Assembly: GCA_045655245.1 (NCBI GenBank) | Contig: JAZOOX010000024.1 | Location: 1 to 64,000 of the forward strand | Origin: RGIG8785 sp045655245 | GTDB lineage: Bacteria; Bacillota; Clostridia; RGIG8785 | Length of the DNA stretch: 64,000 nucleotides | Direction of reading: 5' to 3' | In this document: positions 50,524-58,789 of the stretch, piece by piece | How positions within the stretch are numbered: the first letter of the stretch is position 1 | Layout of the letters: every line of letters starts with the position of its first letter | Program-made: the position numbers and the translations under genes | The notes under the pieces: model-generated | Seen by the model: only the letters and a program-made list of their open reading frames with translations | Told to the model about the DNA's origin: nothing | Databases searched by the model: none

Positions 50524-51476
50524 CAAAGGACTTCCTCCACTGCCTTGACCAGAGCGGCAACCGCCTCGTCCAAGGGCAAGGTCAGGGTGCACCCCGCCGC
50601 ACGGGCATGGCCGCCACCGGAGAAGTTCGCCGCAATGTTGGAAACATCCACCGATTCTTCCGAGCGTAGGCTTGCTTTAAAGGAGCCATCCGACTTTTCA
50701 CGCAGGAAGGCGCTGACCTCGACCCCTTTCATATTGCGGAGCATATTGGACATCCCGTCCAGTTCGGCGTCCCCCACCCCAATTTCGGCCGCTTTGGCAA
50801 GGGGCAGGTGTGCTACCGCCAACCGACCGTCACAAAAGAACTGCAGGGTGGCAATGACCGCACTCTGCGCCTGCAGAGCTGACAGGGTAGTAACCTCGTA
50901 CAGACGGTGATGGACATCGGTGGTGTTGACACCGACCTGCAGGAGTTCTGCCGCAATCCGATGGGTTCTTGCGGTGGTTGCAGAATAGGCAAACCGACCT
51001 GTATCGGTCAAGATGCCCACGTAAAGCGCCGTTGCCATAGCGGGGGTCATGGGGATTTCCGATTCCCGCAGGAGTTCGTACAACAACTCGGCAGTGGCAG
51101 AGGCATCGCCGTCGATGATATTGGTTTCGGCATAGCCGATATTGGTGTGGTGATGGTCAATGACCAAGGTGTGGGGATGCTTTAAAAAGGCCGACTCCGC
51201 CCGACCCAAACGATCGGATGCACCGCAATCAAGGGCAATCATCCAATCATAGCGTTCGGGAAGTAGGCCCTCTATGGGTTGGGTTTCCACCGTGAAAAAA
51301 CGATAGGCCTCCTCTACCGGTTTCTCGGTAAAAAAGGAGACCTCTTTTCCCAAGGAACGCAACCCTAAAACCAGTGCCGTAGCACTGCCCAGTGCATCAC
51401 CGTCGGGGTGGACGTGGGTTAAAACCGCAATGCGCCGTGCCCGTTCGATTTCATTCCTCAGATTCCTCTCGTTCAT
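50523..51476 (-). CDS. nrnA: DHH-family phosphoesterase NrnA (oligoribonuclease/pAp phosphatase)
   Basis: A 317-residue DHH-DHHA1 protein. Metal motifs THVHPDGDALGS, ALDCGASDRLG and VIDHHHTN are intact and the C-terminal DHHA1 part ends with FSGGGHARAAGCTL. It degrades very short RNAs and pAp. The start at 51476 follows GGAGGG, so the gene overlaps the rbfA end by 26 bases. Confidence 0.94.
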   Translation of the reverse strand: MNERNLRNEIERARRIAVLTHVHPDGDALGSATALVLGLRSLGKEVSFFTEKPVEEAYRFFTVETQPIEGLLPERYDWMIALDCGASDRLGRAESAFLKHPHTLVIDHHHTNIGYAETNIIDGDASATAELLYELLRESEIPMTPAMATALYVGILTDTGRFAYSATTARTHRIAAELLQVGVNTTDVHHRLYEVTTLSALQAQSAVIATLQFFCDGRLAVAHLPLAKAAEIGVGDAELDGMSNMLRNMKGVEVSAFLREKSDGSFKASLRSEESVDVSNIAANFSGGGHARAAGCTLTLPLDEAVAALVKAVEEVL

Positions 51477-51825
51477 GTTTTCCCTCCGAAAACGTGTTGA
51501 TAATCTCGGCAATCTTGGCACCGTGCGCAATGGAACGGTCCAGCTCGAAAATCAACTCGGGGGTATAGCGCACATCCACCTTTTGGGACAGTTCCCTGCG
51601 GATAAACCCCGCGGCGCGGCGCAACCCCTCTAAAGTTTTTTGTTCTTCCTCCGCACTGCCGTAGACACTGACGTAAACCTTTGCATAGCGCAGGTCACGG
51701 GTGACGGATAAGGAAACCACGCTGATCATAGAGGCGATCCGCGGGTCTTTCAACCCACGGATAACCTCCACCAGTCCGTGCTTTAAAGTCTCGGTAATGC
51801 GGTCGATTCGTTGATAATCTGCCAT
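51451..51825 (-). CDS. rbfA: Ribosome-binding factor A
   Basis: A 124-residue RbfA with a KH-like fold: RIDRITETLKHGLVEVI, the conserved LKDPRIASMISVVSLSVTRDLRYAKVYVSV and an acidic tail. It aids late 30S maturation. Its start shares one base with the infB stop (TAATG). Confidence 0.95.
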   Translation of the reverse strand: MADYQRIDRITETLKHGLVEVIRGLKDPRIASMISVVSLSVTRDLRYAKVYVSVYGSAEEEQKTLEGLRRAAGFIRRELSQKVDVRYTPELIFELDRSIAHGAKIAEIINTFSEGKHEREESEE

Positions 51826-54050
51826 TATCGTGCTACCTCTTCCATCACGAAGCATTCCACAACGTCCTGCTCCTTGATGTCGTTAAAGTTCTCAAAGCCC
51901 AGACCGCACTCGTAGCTGTTGGCGACTTCTTTTACGTCGTCTTTGAAACGCTTTAAGGAGTTCAGCTTGCCTTCGTGGATAACGATACCGTCACGGACGA
52001 TACGGACTTCGCTGTTACGGACGATCTTACCGTCGGTGACGTAGCAACCTGCAATGGTACCGACACCGCTGACCTTAAAGGTCTGACGGACTTGGGCGTG
52101 ACCCAGTACATTTTCAACGAACTGAGGTGCCAGCATACCCTTCATAGCAGCTTCCATTTCCTCGATGGCCTGATAAATAACCCGATACAGGCGAATGTCT
52201 GCGCCCTGGCGTTTTGCCGATTCCATGGTGGAGGCGGTGGGACGTACGTTAAAACCGATGATAATTGCATTGGAGGCAGTTGCCAGCATAACGTCCGACT
52301 CGGTAACGGTACCGACACCGCCGTGGATGACACGGACACGGACTTCTTCGTTGCTGAGTTTTTCCAGCGACTGGCGCATTGCTTCGACAGAACCCTGAAC
52401 GTCCGCCTTCAGAATAATACTCAGTTCCTTCATTTCACCCTCTTTGATCTGGTCGAAGAGGTTATCCAAAGTAACGCGAGAAACAGCGTTCTGTGCTTCC
52501 GCCTTTTGCTTTTGTTTTCTGGCTTCGACCACTTCACGTGCCTTTCGCTCGTCGGATACGGCGTAGAAGACGTCACCGCCCTCGGGGGTTTCGGACAGAC
52601 CGGTAATCTCGACAGGAACGGAAGGACCTGCTTCTTTCAAACGGCGACCCTTATCGTCCATCATGACACGGACACGGCCGACAGAAGTACCTGCCACCAC
52701 GATGTCGCCACTCTTTAAGGTACCGTTTTGGACCAGGACGGTGGCAACGGGACCACGACCCTTATCCAGGCGGGACTCGATAACCGTACCTTTTGCCATA
52801 CGGTCGGGGTTGGCCTTCAGTTCGCGCATTTCGGCAACCAGAAGGATCATTTCCAATACATCGTCAATACCCGTGCGGTTCTTTGCTGAGGTGTTGACAC
52901 AGATGGTATCGCCGCCCCAAGCTTCAGGCACAAGACCATGCTCGGTCAGTTCCTGCATCACGCGGTCGGGGTTGGCAGTGGGTTTATCAATTTTATTGAT
53001 GGCTACGATGATCGAGATGTTGGCTGCCTTGGCATGGTTGATTGCCTCGACGGTCTGAGGCATGATACCGTCGTCGGCGGCGACAACCAAAACTGCAATA
53101 TCTGTAACCTGTGCACCACGAGCACGCATAGCGGTAAAGGCCTCGTGGCCGGGAGTGTCTAAGAACGTAATATCCTGGTCGTGGATACGGACGCGACAAG
53201 CACCGATGTGCTGGGTAATGCCGCCCGCCTCGGTGGCGGTAACGTTACTGTCACGGATCGCATCCAAAAGGGAAGTCTTACCGTGGTCAACGTGGCCCAT
53301 AACAACAACGACAGGAGAACGGGGTTTTAAGTCTTCGGGTGCATCCTCGGTGTCCTGGAAGAGTTTGTCTTCCTCGGTCACGATGACCTCACGGCTGACA
53401 ACAGCACCAAAGTCCTCGGCAACCAGAGCAGCGGTGTCATAGTCAACCGTTTGGCTGACAGCTGCCATAATGCCCAGCATCATCAGCTTTTTGATGACTT
53501 CAACAGCAGGTTTGCCCAAACGTTCTGCCAGTTCGCCCACCGAAATCTCGTCGGGGATCATAACCTCTAACTTTTCGGGTTTTGCCTTCTCCTTGTTGTT
53601 CTTTTCAGGCATATTCTTTTTGTTGTTATCCTGCTTTTCCCGACGGTTGTTCTTTTTAATCTTTTGCTTACCGCCGACCATGCCCTCGCCATGACCCAAT
53701 TCTTCTTCGATCTTTTCGTTGGCGTTGATTTTATCCAAATCTGCCGTCGATTGACGGGTCTCCACATAGCGGACCGTTGCGCCGGTGATCTCTTCGCTCT
53801 CGGCAACGATTTCTTCTACCGAGACATCGGGTACAGCGGGTTTTGGGGGTTCTTCACGGGTGGGGAATACCAATTCCTCCACCGCAGTTTTTTGGGTATA
53901 GTACTCGAAAATCAGATCCATTTCTGCTTCTTCCAGCAACGCCATATGGTTTTTGACCGCCATATCGTAGTTTGCCAAAAGCTCCATCAGTTCCTTGCTG
54001 GGGACATTGATGGTTTTGGATACTTCATGGACTCTTTGCTTGATAATCAT
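51825..54050 (-). CDS. infB: Translation initiation factor IF-2
   Basis: A 741-residue IF-2. A short N-domain (1-60) and a lysine/asparagine-rich linker (about 120-160) precede an IF2-N domain and the GTPase with GHVDHGKTS (252-260), DTPGHEAF and NKIDK. Domains II to IV follow. It places initiator tRNA on the ribosome; the initiator tRNA gene is at 22201. GGAGGTGG lies just before the ATG. Confidence 0.97.
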   Translation of the reverse strand: MIIKQRVHEVSKTINVPSKELMELLANYDMAVKNHMALLEEAEMDLIFEYYTQKTAVEELVFPTREEPPKPAVPDVSVEEIVAESEEITGATVRYVETRQSTADLDKINANEKIEEELGHGEGMVGGKQKIKKNNRREKQDNNKKNMPEKNNKEKAKPEKLEVMIPDEISVGELAERLGKPAVEVIKKLMMLGIMAAVSQTVDYDTAALVAEDFGAVVSREVIVTEEDKLFQDTEDAPEDLKPRSPVVVVMGHVDHGKTSLLDAIRDSNVTATEAGGITQHIGACRVRIHDQDITFLDTPGHEAFTAMRARGAQVTDIAVLVVAADDGIMPQTVEAINHAKAANISIIVAINKIDKPTANPDRVMQELTEHGLVPEAWGGDTICVNTSAKNRTGIDDVLEMILLVAEMRELKANPDRMAKGTVIESRLDKGRGPVATVLVQNGTLKSGDIVVAGTSVGRVRVMMDDKGRRLKEAGPSVPVEITGLSETPEGGDVFYAVSDERKAREVVEARKQKQKAEAQNAVSRVTLDNLFDQIKEGEMKELSIILKADVQGSVEAMRQSLEKLSNEEVRVRVIHGGVGTVTESDVMLATASNAIIIGFNVRPTASTMESAKRQGADIRLYRVIYQAIEEMEAAMKGMLAPQFVENVLGHAQVRQTFKVSGVGTIAGCYVTDGKIVRNSEVRIVRDGIVIHEGKLNSLKRFKDDVKEVANSYECGLGFENFNDIKEQDVVECFVMEEVAR

Positions 54051-54064
54051 TCAATCCACCTCCG

Positions 54065-54370
54065 TTAGTCGTTTGCCAAAAGACGGATAAACTGCTTGGA
54101 AAAGCCTTCATCATTGATGCTGATGACGGCGGCGGTTTCCCGACCGCAGGCTCTACCGATCTCCGCTTTTGTGACATATTCCATACAGGGGATTCCGTAA
54201 TCCTTGCACAGACCTTTGTAACTGCGCTTAATATGCTCGGACGCATCCGAGGCCAACAGAATGACATAGGTTTTGCCTTTGCTTAATGCATCGCGGCAAG
54301 CATAGTCGCCCGATACCATCCGCCCTGCCTTTTTACAAAGGCCGAGCAGACCCAAACCGTTATTCTGCAT
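54065..54370 (-). CDS. ylxQ: L7Ae-family ribosomal protein YlxQ
   Basis: A 101-residue L7Ae/L30e-like RNA-binding protein with LGLLGLCKKAGRMVSGDYA and VILLASDASEHIKR. Kink-turn binding is known for the B. subtilis protein. It overlaps the ylxR end by 11 bases and precedes infB, the usual Firmicute order. Confidence 0.92.
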   Translation of the reverse strand: MQNNGLGLLGLCKKAGRMVSGDYACRDALSKGKTYVILLASDASEHIKRSYKGLCKDYGIPCMEYVTKAEIGRACGRETAAVISINDEGFSKQFIRLLAND

Positions 54371-54635
54371 TCGAAATCTCCTTTTTTAAACTCTGATACA
54401 GTTCTTCGCTGATTTGCTGGGAAAAGGCACGTTCCAGCCGTCTGGACTTTCGGGCTTTTTCCAGGCACTCGGGGTTGAGACAAAGGTAAGCGCCACGGCC
54501 TGCTTTCTTCCCGGTCAGATCCATAGAGACCGCACCTTCCTTGTCCTTAACCACACGAACCAGCTCTTTTTTCGGCTTCATTTCACCGCACCCGATGCAC
54601 ATCCGCATCGGAATTTTACGAGGCGTTACCGACAT
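54360..54635 (-). CDS. ylxR: YlxR (DUF448) RNA-binding protein, RnpM
   Basis: A 91-residue protein opening with the zinc-like RMCIGCGEMKPKKELVRVV and the conserved GRGAYLCLNPECLEKARKSRRLERAF. In B. subtilis the homologue modulates RNase P activity. It lies three bases after nusA. Confidence 0.94.
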   Translation of the reverse strand: MSVTPRKIPMRMCIGCGEMKPKKELVRVVKDKEGAVSMDLTGKKAGRGAYLCLNPECLEKARKSRRLERAFSQQISEELYQSLKKEISNAE

Positions 54636-54638
54636 GGT

Positions 54639-55673
54639 TTACGCCTCCGCTTTTTCGCATTGGATGTCAATCTTCCAGCCAGTCAGCTTGGCAACCAATC
54701 GCGCATTCTGCCCCTCTTTACCGATGGCCAAAGACAACTGCTGATCGGCAACGGTAACGGTGCAGGAATGGGTCTCTTCATTAACAACGACATTTAAGAC
54801 CTTGGCGGGGTTTAACGCCGCGCTGATGTATTCAACGGGGTCATCACTGTACTGGATGATGTCGATTTTTTCGCCGCGGAGTTCGTCCACAATATTCTGG
54901 ACGCGAGTACCACGCTGACCGACACATGCGCCTACGGGATCCACATTCTCGTCCTTGGAGTAAACGGCGATTTTGGTGCGGGAACCTGCTTCACGGGCAA
55001 TACCTTTGATTTCGACAATGCCATCGTGGATCTCGGGAACCTGCTGTTCAAACAATCTCTTAACCAGGCCCGGATGGGTGCGGGATACGATCACGCGGGA
55101 GTCTTTTGCACCGCGACGGACTTCAGCAACATAAAGCTTAATCCGTTCGTGGGGTTGATAGGTCTCACCGGGGACCTGTTCTTTTGCATCTAAAACGGTC
55201 TCGGTCTTGCCGATGGAAACGTATACGTTCTTACGGACAATCTTCTGCACGGTGGCGGAAACGATCTCGCCCTCCTGCTGGGAGATTTCAGCGTATTCCA
55301 TATCACGCTCGGTCTCGTGGAGACGCTGTACAACGACCTGCTTTGCGGTCTGTGCAGCAACACGACCGAAGTCGCGGGGGATGACCTCTTCCTGGGTAAT
55401 ATCGCCCAGTTCATAACGGGCGTTTAATTTCCGTGCTTCTTCCAGCGAAATTTCCACCGCGGGATTTTCCACCGTCTCCACAACCGTTTTCTGGCTGTAA
55501 ACGTGGATTTCGCCCGTTTCGCCGTCGATGGTTACGCCGACGCTGGTGTTGGCACCATAGTTCCGCTTATAGGCAGAAATCAGCGCCGCTTCCATGGTGT
55601 CCAACAGAACCTGTTTGGAAATGCCTTTTTCCTTTTCCAGTTGGTTCAATGCTTCGATAAATTCCTTGTTCAT
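54639..55673 (-). CDS. nusA: Transcription termination/antitermination factor NusA
   Basis: A 344-residue NusA: an N-terminal polymerase-binding domain (1-125), an S1 domain (about 130-200) and two KH domains with VDPVGACVGQRGTRVQNIVDELRGEKIDII and LAIGKEGQNARLVAKLTGWKIDI. It lacks the extra C-terminal repeats of E. coli NusA, as is normal for Firmicutes. Confidence 0.97.
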   Translation of the reverse strand: MNKEFIEALNQLEKEKGISKQVLLDTMEAALISAYKRNYGANTSVGVTIDGETGEIHVYSQKTVVETVENPAVEISLEEARKLNARYELGDITQEEVIPRDFGRVAAQTAKQVVVQRLHETERDMEYAEISQQEGEIVSATVQKIVRKNVYVSIGKTETVLDAKEQVPGETYQPHERIKLYVAEVRRGAKDSRVIVSRTHPGLVKRLFEQQVPEIHDGIVEIKGIAREAGSRTKIAVYSKDENVDPVGACVGQRGTRVQNIVDELRGEKIDIIQYSDDPVEYISAALNPAKVLNVVVNEETHSCTVTVADQQLSLAIGKEGQNARLVAKLTGWKIDIQCEKAEA

Positions 55674-55698
55674 TTTTTAGTAATCCCTCCCGATATTG

Positions 55699-56163
55699 TT
55701 ACCAGTCCAGGTCGGGAATGACCCGAACGGATGATATTTTTTCTTTTTCAAAGACCATTGAGGGAGCATCCTCAAAGGCCAAAGTAACCGTTGTTTCGGT
55801 GGCTGATTCCAGCACACCCTCCCATTGTTTTTTCTTCTCGATGGGTGCGTATAAATGTACCTCTACCGCCTCGCCGACGGCATTTTCAAAATGCTCGGGC
55901 AGACGAAGCAAGCGATCTAGTCCGGGGGATGAGACCTCCAACAAATACTGGTACGGAATGGGGTCGGTTTCGTCCAGACGGTCGCTCATAGCGCGACTGA
56001 CCTTTTCGCAATCCTCGATGGTGACCCCCGCTTCACAGTCGATAAAGATACGGAAGTACCACTGCCCTCCCTCTTTGACCAGCATCAGGTCATAAAGGGA
56101 AAGTCCGCAAGCCTCCACGATAGGCAAAGCCAGTTGTCTCAGACGCGGTTCCAGTTTTGACAA
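55699..56163 (-). CDS. rimP: Ribosome maturation factor RimP
   Basis: A 154-residue RimP with GGQWYFRIFIDCEAGVTIEDCEKVSRAM and EVSSPGLDRLLRLPEHF. It helps early 30S assembly. The start is TTG at 56161-56163 with GAGGTG eight bases upstream; an in-frame TGA lies four codons before it, so no longer ATG start is possible. First gene of the long nusA-infB operon. Confidence 0.94.
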   Translation of the reverse strand: MSKLEPRLRQLALPIVEACGLSLYDLMLVKEGGQWYFRIFIDCEAGVTIEDCEKVSRAMSDRLDETDPIPYQYLLEVSSPGLDRLLRLPEHFENAVGEAVEVHLYAPIEKKKQWEGVLESATETTVTLAFEDAPSMVFEKEKISSVRVIPDLDW

Positions 56164-56183
56164 AAAAATTCACCTCACAAAAG

Positions 56184-56213
56184 GAAAGAGCGGGTTTGTC
56201 AACCCACTCTCCA
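56184..56213 (-). promoter_or_regulatory. Hairpin in the rimP leader
   Basis: On the minus strand GAGAGTGGGTT pairs with AACCCGCTCTTTC (one G-T) around GACA. It lies between the rimP promoter and its ribosome site. The T-run is weak, so it could be a leaky terminator for the upstream gene or a leader control element. Confidence 0.5.
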
Positions 56214-56235
56214 TAAAATCATATCGTCTTACCTT

Positions 56236-56263
56236 ATTATACCACACTTTTTCAAAAAAGCAA
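56236..56263 (-). promoter_or_regulatory. Promoter of the rimP-nusA-infB operon
   Basis: On the minus strand TTGCTT (56258-56263), 16 bases, perfect TATAAT (56236-56241) with TGTGG before the -10. The -35 lies inside the last codons of the upstream gene. Confidence 0.8.
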
Positions 56264-56569
56264 TAGTTTTTTCGAAAAAGTTGGGCAAACCCATCTGCCT
56301 TCCGATTCACAAAGACCGATGACATAATACCCCTGTTGCCCCACCCTTGCCCCTTCAGGGTAAAAGCGCACCGCTTCTAAGTGGGACAGCGCCGGATGGG
56401 GGGATAGTCCCAACCGTGCAGGGAAGGCGTAATAGTCCACGCCCTCGCTGTGGGCATTGTAGTAACTCCCGCTTTGAGAAAGCAAAGCCCGCAACTCCCC
56501 GTCCGAGAACAGGGTGCGGGCAAGAGTCCCCCTCGGGAGACGTTGTTGTTTGATAAACTGCAGTTCCAA
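56252..56569 (-). CDS. Uncharacterised 105-residue protein
   Basis: A basic, tyrosine- and glycine-rich soluble protein that I do not recognise. It starts with TTG behind a GGGGTGAG site and ends with KKLLLF. No membrane helix, signal or metal motif is visible. It follows the exported 143-residue protein by 33 bases on the same strand and may share its message. The rimP promoter lies within its last codons. It could be a false gene, but the frame is open, has a ribosome site and fills an otherwise empty gap. Confidence 0.5.
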   Translation of the reverse strand: MELQFIKQQRLPRGTLARTLFSDGELRALLSQSGSYYNAHSEGVDYYAFPARLGLSPHPALSHLEAVRFYPEGARVGQQGYYVIGLCESEGRWVCPTFSKKLLLF

Positions 56570-56602
56570 AAACTCACCCCGATACAGTATATGTACCGAT
56601 TT

Positions 56603-57034
56603 TTATTTCAGAACAACGCCTTTGACCATAATCAGAATGTCTTCTTCCGCCAAAAGTCCGCGACCGTCCCCTACAGGCACGATCAGCAGGTGGTTGGAAG
56701 GGAATGCCGCACCGTGTTGCAGGTCGTATCCGTCGGTCACATCGGCAAGGCCACCCTTTTCGGTAGCGACCACCGAGGCTTTACCCATCCGTAAGATCAG
56801 TTCGGTCCCTGCTTCAAAAGTGATCTTTTCACCCTTTTTAAAGGACTGTACCGTAAAGACAGCAGGTTCTGACTTGTTGTCATTGATCAATTCTCGCACC
56901 CAATCGGCAAAAGGACCTTCCAGGTAACTTTTGGAGATCAGCGGGTCGCCCTCACTGCCGGGGTCTGCCGCAAAGACGGCTACTGTCGTTGCTAAAAGCA
57001 GCAACGCAACCAAAATCCACGCCCGTTTTTTCAT
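56603..57034 (-). CDS. Exported protein of unknown function
   Basis: A 143-residue protein with a clear signal peptide (about 1-22, ending VFA-AD) and a mature part with a helical first third and a beta-rich second part, GTELILRMGKASVVA and then AFPSNHLLIVPVGDGRGL. Similar proteins occur in many clostridia as far as I recall, without a function. It follows the ndoA toxin gene by 12 bases, so the two are co-transcribed. Confidence 0.75.
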   Translation of the reverse strand: MKKRAWILVALLLLATTVAVFAADPGSEGDPLISKSYLEGPFADWVRELINDNKSEPAVFTVQSFKKGEKITFEAGTELILRMGKASVVATEKGGLADVTDGYDLQHGAAFPSNHLLIVPVGDGRGLLAEEDILIMVKGVVLK

Positions 57035-57046
57035 TTGTTTTCCTCC

Positions 57047-57397
57047 TTAATAGACGTTCAGACCGAAACTGACATGGAGCGCTTCATTCACTTGATTCAT
57101 AGCGCCGTCGTCTAAGTGTCCGACCTTTTCTTTTAACCGTTGTTTATCAATGGTACGAATCTGCTCCGCCAGCACCACCGAGTCCTTTGGCAGGCCGCAA
57201 CTGCCTGCGTTCAGTTCGATGTGAGTGGGCAGCTTCGATTTATTAATCTGCGAGGTAATGGCGGCGGCTATGACCGTGGGGCTGTACTTGTTCCCCACAT
57301 CGTTTTGGATGACCAGTACGGGACGGATGCCCCCCTGCTCAGACCCTACCACCGGACTTAAATCTGCATAGTAGATATCCCCTCGTTTTACGACCAC
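57047..57397 (-). CDS. ndoA: NdoA/MazF-family endoribonuclease toxin
   Basis: A 116-residue PemK/MazF mRNA interferase. It shares with the B. subtilis enzyme the catalytic R25 (in GGIRPVLVIQNDVGN) and T48 (end of SPTVIAAAIT), so it should be active. It would cut mRNA at a short specific site. The start is GTG and overlaps the antitoxin-like gene stop by one base (TAGTG). Chromosomal copies are conserved next to alr in Firmicutes, as here. Confidence 0.94.
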   Translation of the reverse strand: MVVKRGDIYYADLSPVVGSEQGGIRPVLVIQNDVGNKYSPTVIAAAITSQINKSKLPTHIELNAGSCGLPKDSVVLAEQIRTIDKQRLKEKVGHLDDGAMNQVNEALHVSFGLNVY

Positions 57398-57600
57398 TAT
57401 TTTTCACACTCCGCTAATTTTTGCTCGATTTTTAACTGCAATTCCTCATCGGCAAAAACAGCAGACCGCGCCAGTTCCAGGTTAATGGGACCCATCTCCC
57501 GATACCCCTGTTCCATTTCGCGTATTCTCCATGCACGACGTTTTTTCGCAAGTGCGACGGGGCGTTCCCCCTCTTTCGTAAGCAGTTGTTGTTTGGACAC
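57397..57600 (-). CDS. Reduced EndoAI/MazE-like antitoxin
   Basis: A 67-residue protein upstream of ndoA. The C-terminal part (about 28-65), EMEQGYREMGPINLELARSAV, resembles the toxin-binding tail of B. subtilis EndoAI (RRGYMEMAKINLNIASEA). The N-terminal ribbon-helix-helix half that EndoAI has is missing; in its place is a short basic stretch. The start is GTG at 57600 with GGGAGG eight bases upstream. A longer 89-residue frame exists but runs over the promoter. It probably still neutralises NdoA but may not bind DNA. Confidence 0.72.
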   Translation of the reverse strand: MSKQQLLTKEGERPVALAKKRRAWRIREMEQGYREMGPINLELARSAVFADEELQLKIEQKLAECEK

Positions 57601-57631
57601 CGTGTACGCCTCCCCTGTTATTTGAGGTTTT

Positions 57632-57660
57632 ATTATACCGCGTACCGTTCTATCCGTCAA
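57632..57660 (-). promoter_or_regulatory. Promoter of the antitoxin-toxin operon
   Basis: On the minus strand TTGACG (57655-57660), 17 bases, perfect TATAAT (57632-57637), just after the alr stop. It fixes the antitoxin start downstream of 57632. Confidence 0.85.
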
Positions 57661-57673
57661 CGGCAAAACCTTC

Positions 57674-58789
57674 CTACTCCCCCAGATAATAGCGGGGAAC
57701 TCGTTTGCTCACACTGCAAAGCAGTTCGTAGGAGATGGTGTCACAAAGCTCGGCAAGACCGTTTGCTCCAAGAACAGTTTCCCCCGGTTCGCCGAAAATT
57801 ATTACCGTTGCGCCAATCTTTATTTCGTCCAGGTCGGTCACATCGACCATACACTGGTCCATACAAATCCGCCCGATCACAGGGGTTTTTCTCCCGGCGA
57901 TGGAAACGGTGGCGCGGTTGGATAAGGTGCGGTGTACCCCGTCTGCATAGCCGATGGGCAGGACGGCAATCTTGCTGTCCCGGGACAGGGTATATGTATG
58001 TCCGTAACTGATGTCGGTATCTTTTTTTAAGGTGCGGACATTGGCTACTGTAGCGCAAAGGGTCATGACCGAACGAATACTCCCCTCTTGGTCACGGCTG
58101 TCAGGGGAATACAATGAGATCCCTGCCCGTACCATGTCCAGGTGCATTTCGGGATACCGGTCGATGGCAGCACTGTTGCAAATATGTCGCAGGGCAAAGG
58201 TAACGCCCTTTTTCTCCAGTTGTTTGCAGATTTCCAAAAACGCTGAAAACTGTTTTCGGGTATAGGTTTCGTCACAATCGGAAGCGGCAAGATGGCTGAA
58301 AATACCTTCTGCTTCCAACATAGGAAGCGCCACGGTAGAAACAATTTTGTCGACCGATTCGGCTTCGCAAACAAAGCCCAGCCGACCCATTCCGCTGTCC
58401 AGTTTAATATGAATTTTGGCAGGTTTCCCTGTTTTTTGTGCAGCATCCGAAACCGCCTGACCAAATGCTTCGTCATAAACGGTCAAGGTCAGATTTTCGG
58501 CAATGGCAAGAGGCAATTCGTCCTTGCTGACGTAACCCAGTACCAAAATCGGAATATGGGGAAAAACTGCGCGAAGTTCTGCACCTTCAGTGTAGCAGGA
58601 AACCGCCAGGTAGTCAACCCCTTCGGCAATCAGACGGCGGCTGACAGGGATTGCCCCGTGACCATAGGCATCTGCTTTCACCGCCGCAAGGACCTTGACC
58701 TGCGGGGCACAACGCTTACGGATGCGACGATAGTTTGCCCCAAGGGCATCTAAATCAATCAGGGCGTACGCCCGCTCTTTGGTATTCAA
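57674..58789 (-). CDS. alr: Alanine racemase
   Basis: A 371-residue PLP enzyme giving D-alanine for the cell wall. The PLP lysine K38 is in AAVKADAYGHG and the second catalytic tyrosine is in ISYGHTYTLSRDSKIAVLPIGYADG. The start is TTG, overlapping the nnr stop by four bases, with AAGGAG ten bases upstream. The order nnr-alr-antitoxin-ndoA is a common Firmicute arrangement. Confidence 0.96.
   Translation of the reverse strand: MNTKERAYALIDLDALGANYRRIRKRCAPQVKVLAAVKADAYGHGAIPVSRRLIAEGVDYLAVSCYTEGAELRAVFPHIPILVLGYVSKDELPLAIAENLTLTVYDEAFGQAVSDAAQKTGKPAKIHIKLDSGMGRLGFVCEAESVDKIVSTVALPMLEAEGIFSHLAASDCDETYTRKQFSAFLEICKQLEKKGVTFALRHICNSAAIDRYPEMHLDMVRAGISLYSPDSRDQEGSIRSVMTLCATVANVRTLKKDTDISYGHTYTLSRDSKIAVLPIGYADGVHRTLSNRATVSIAGRKTPVIGRICMDQCMVDVTDLDEIKIGATVIIFGEPGETVLGANGLAELCDTISYELLCSVSKRVPRYYLGE

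Noticed and set aside
57601..57666. Longer 89-residue start for the NdoA antitoxin-like protein
   Set aside because: The extra codons cover the TATAAT box and lack a ribosome site, whereas GTG at 57600 has GGGAGG upstream.
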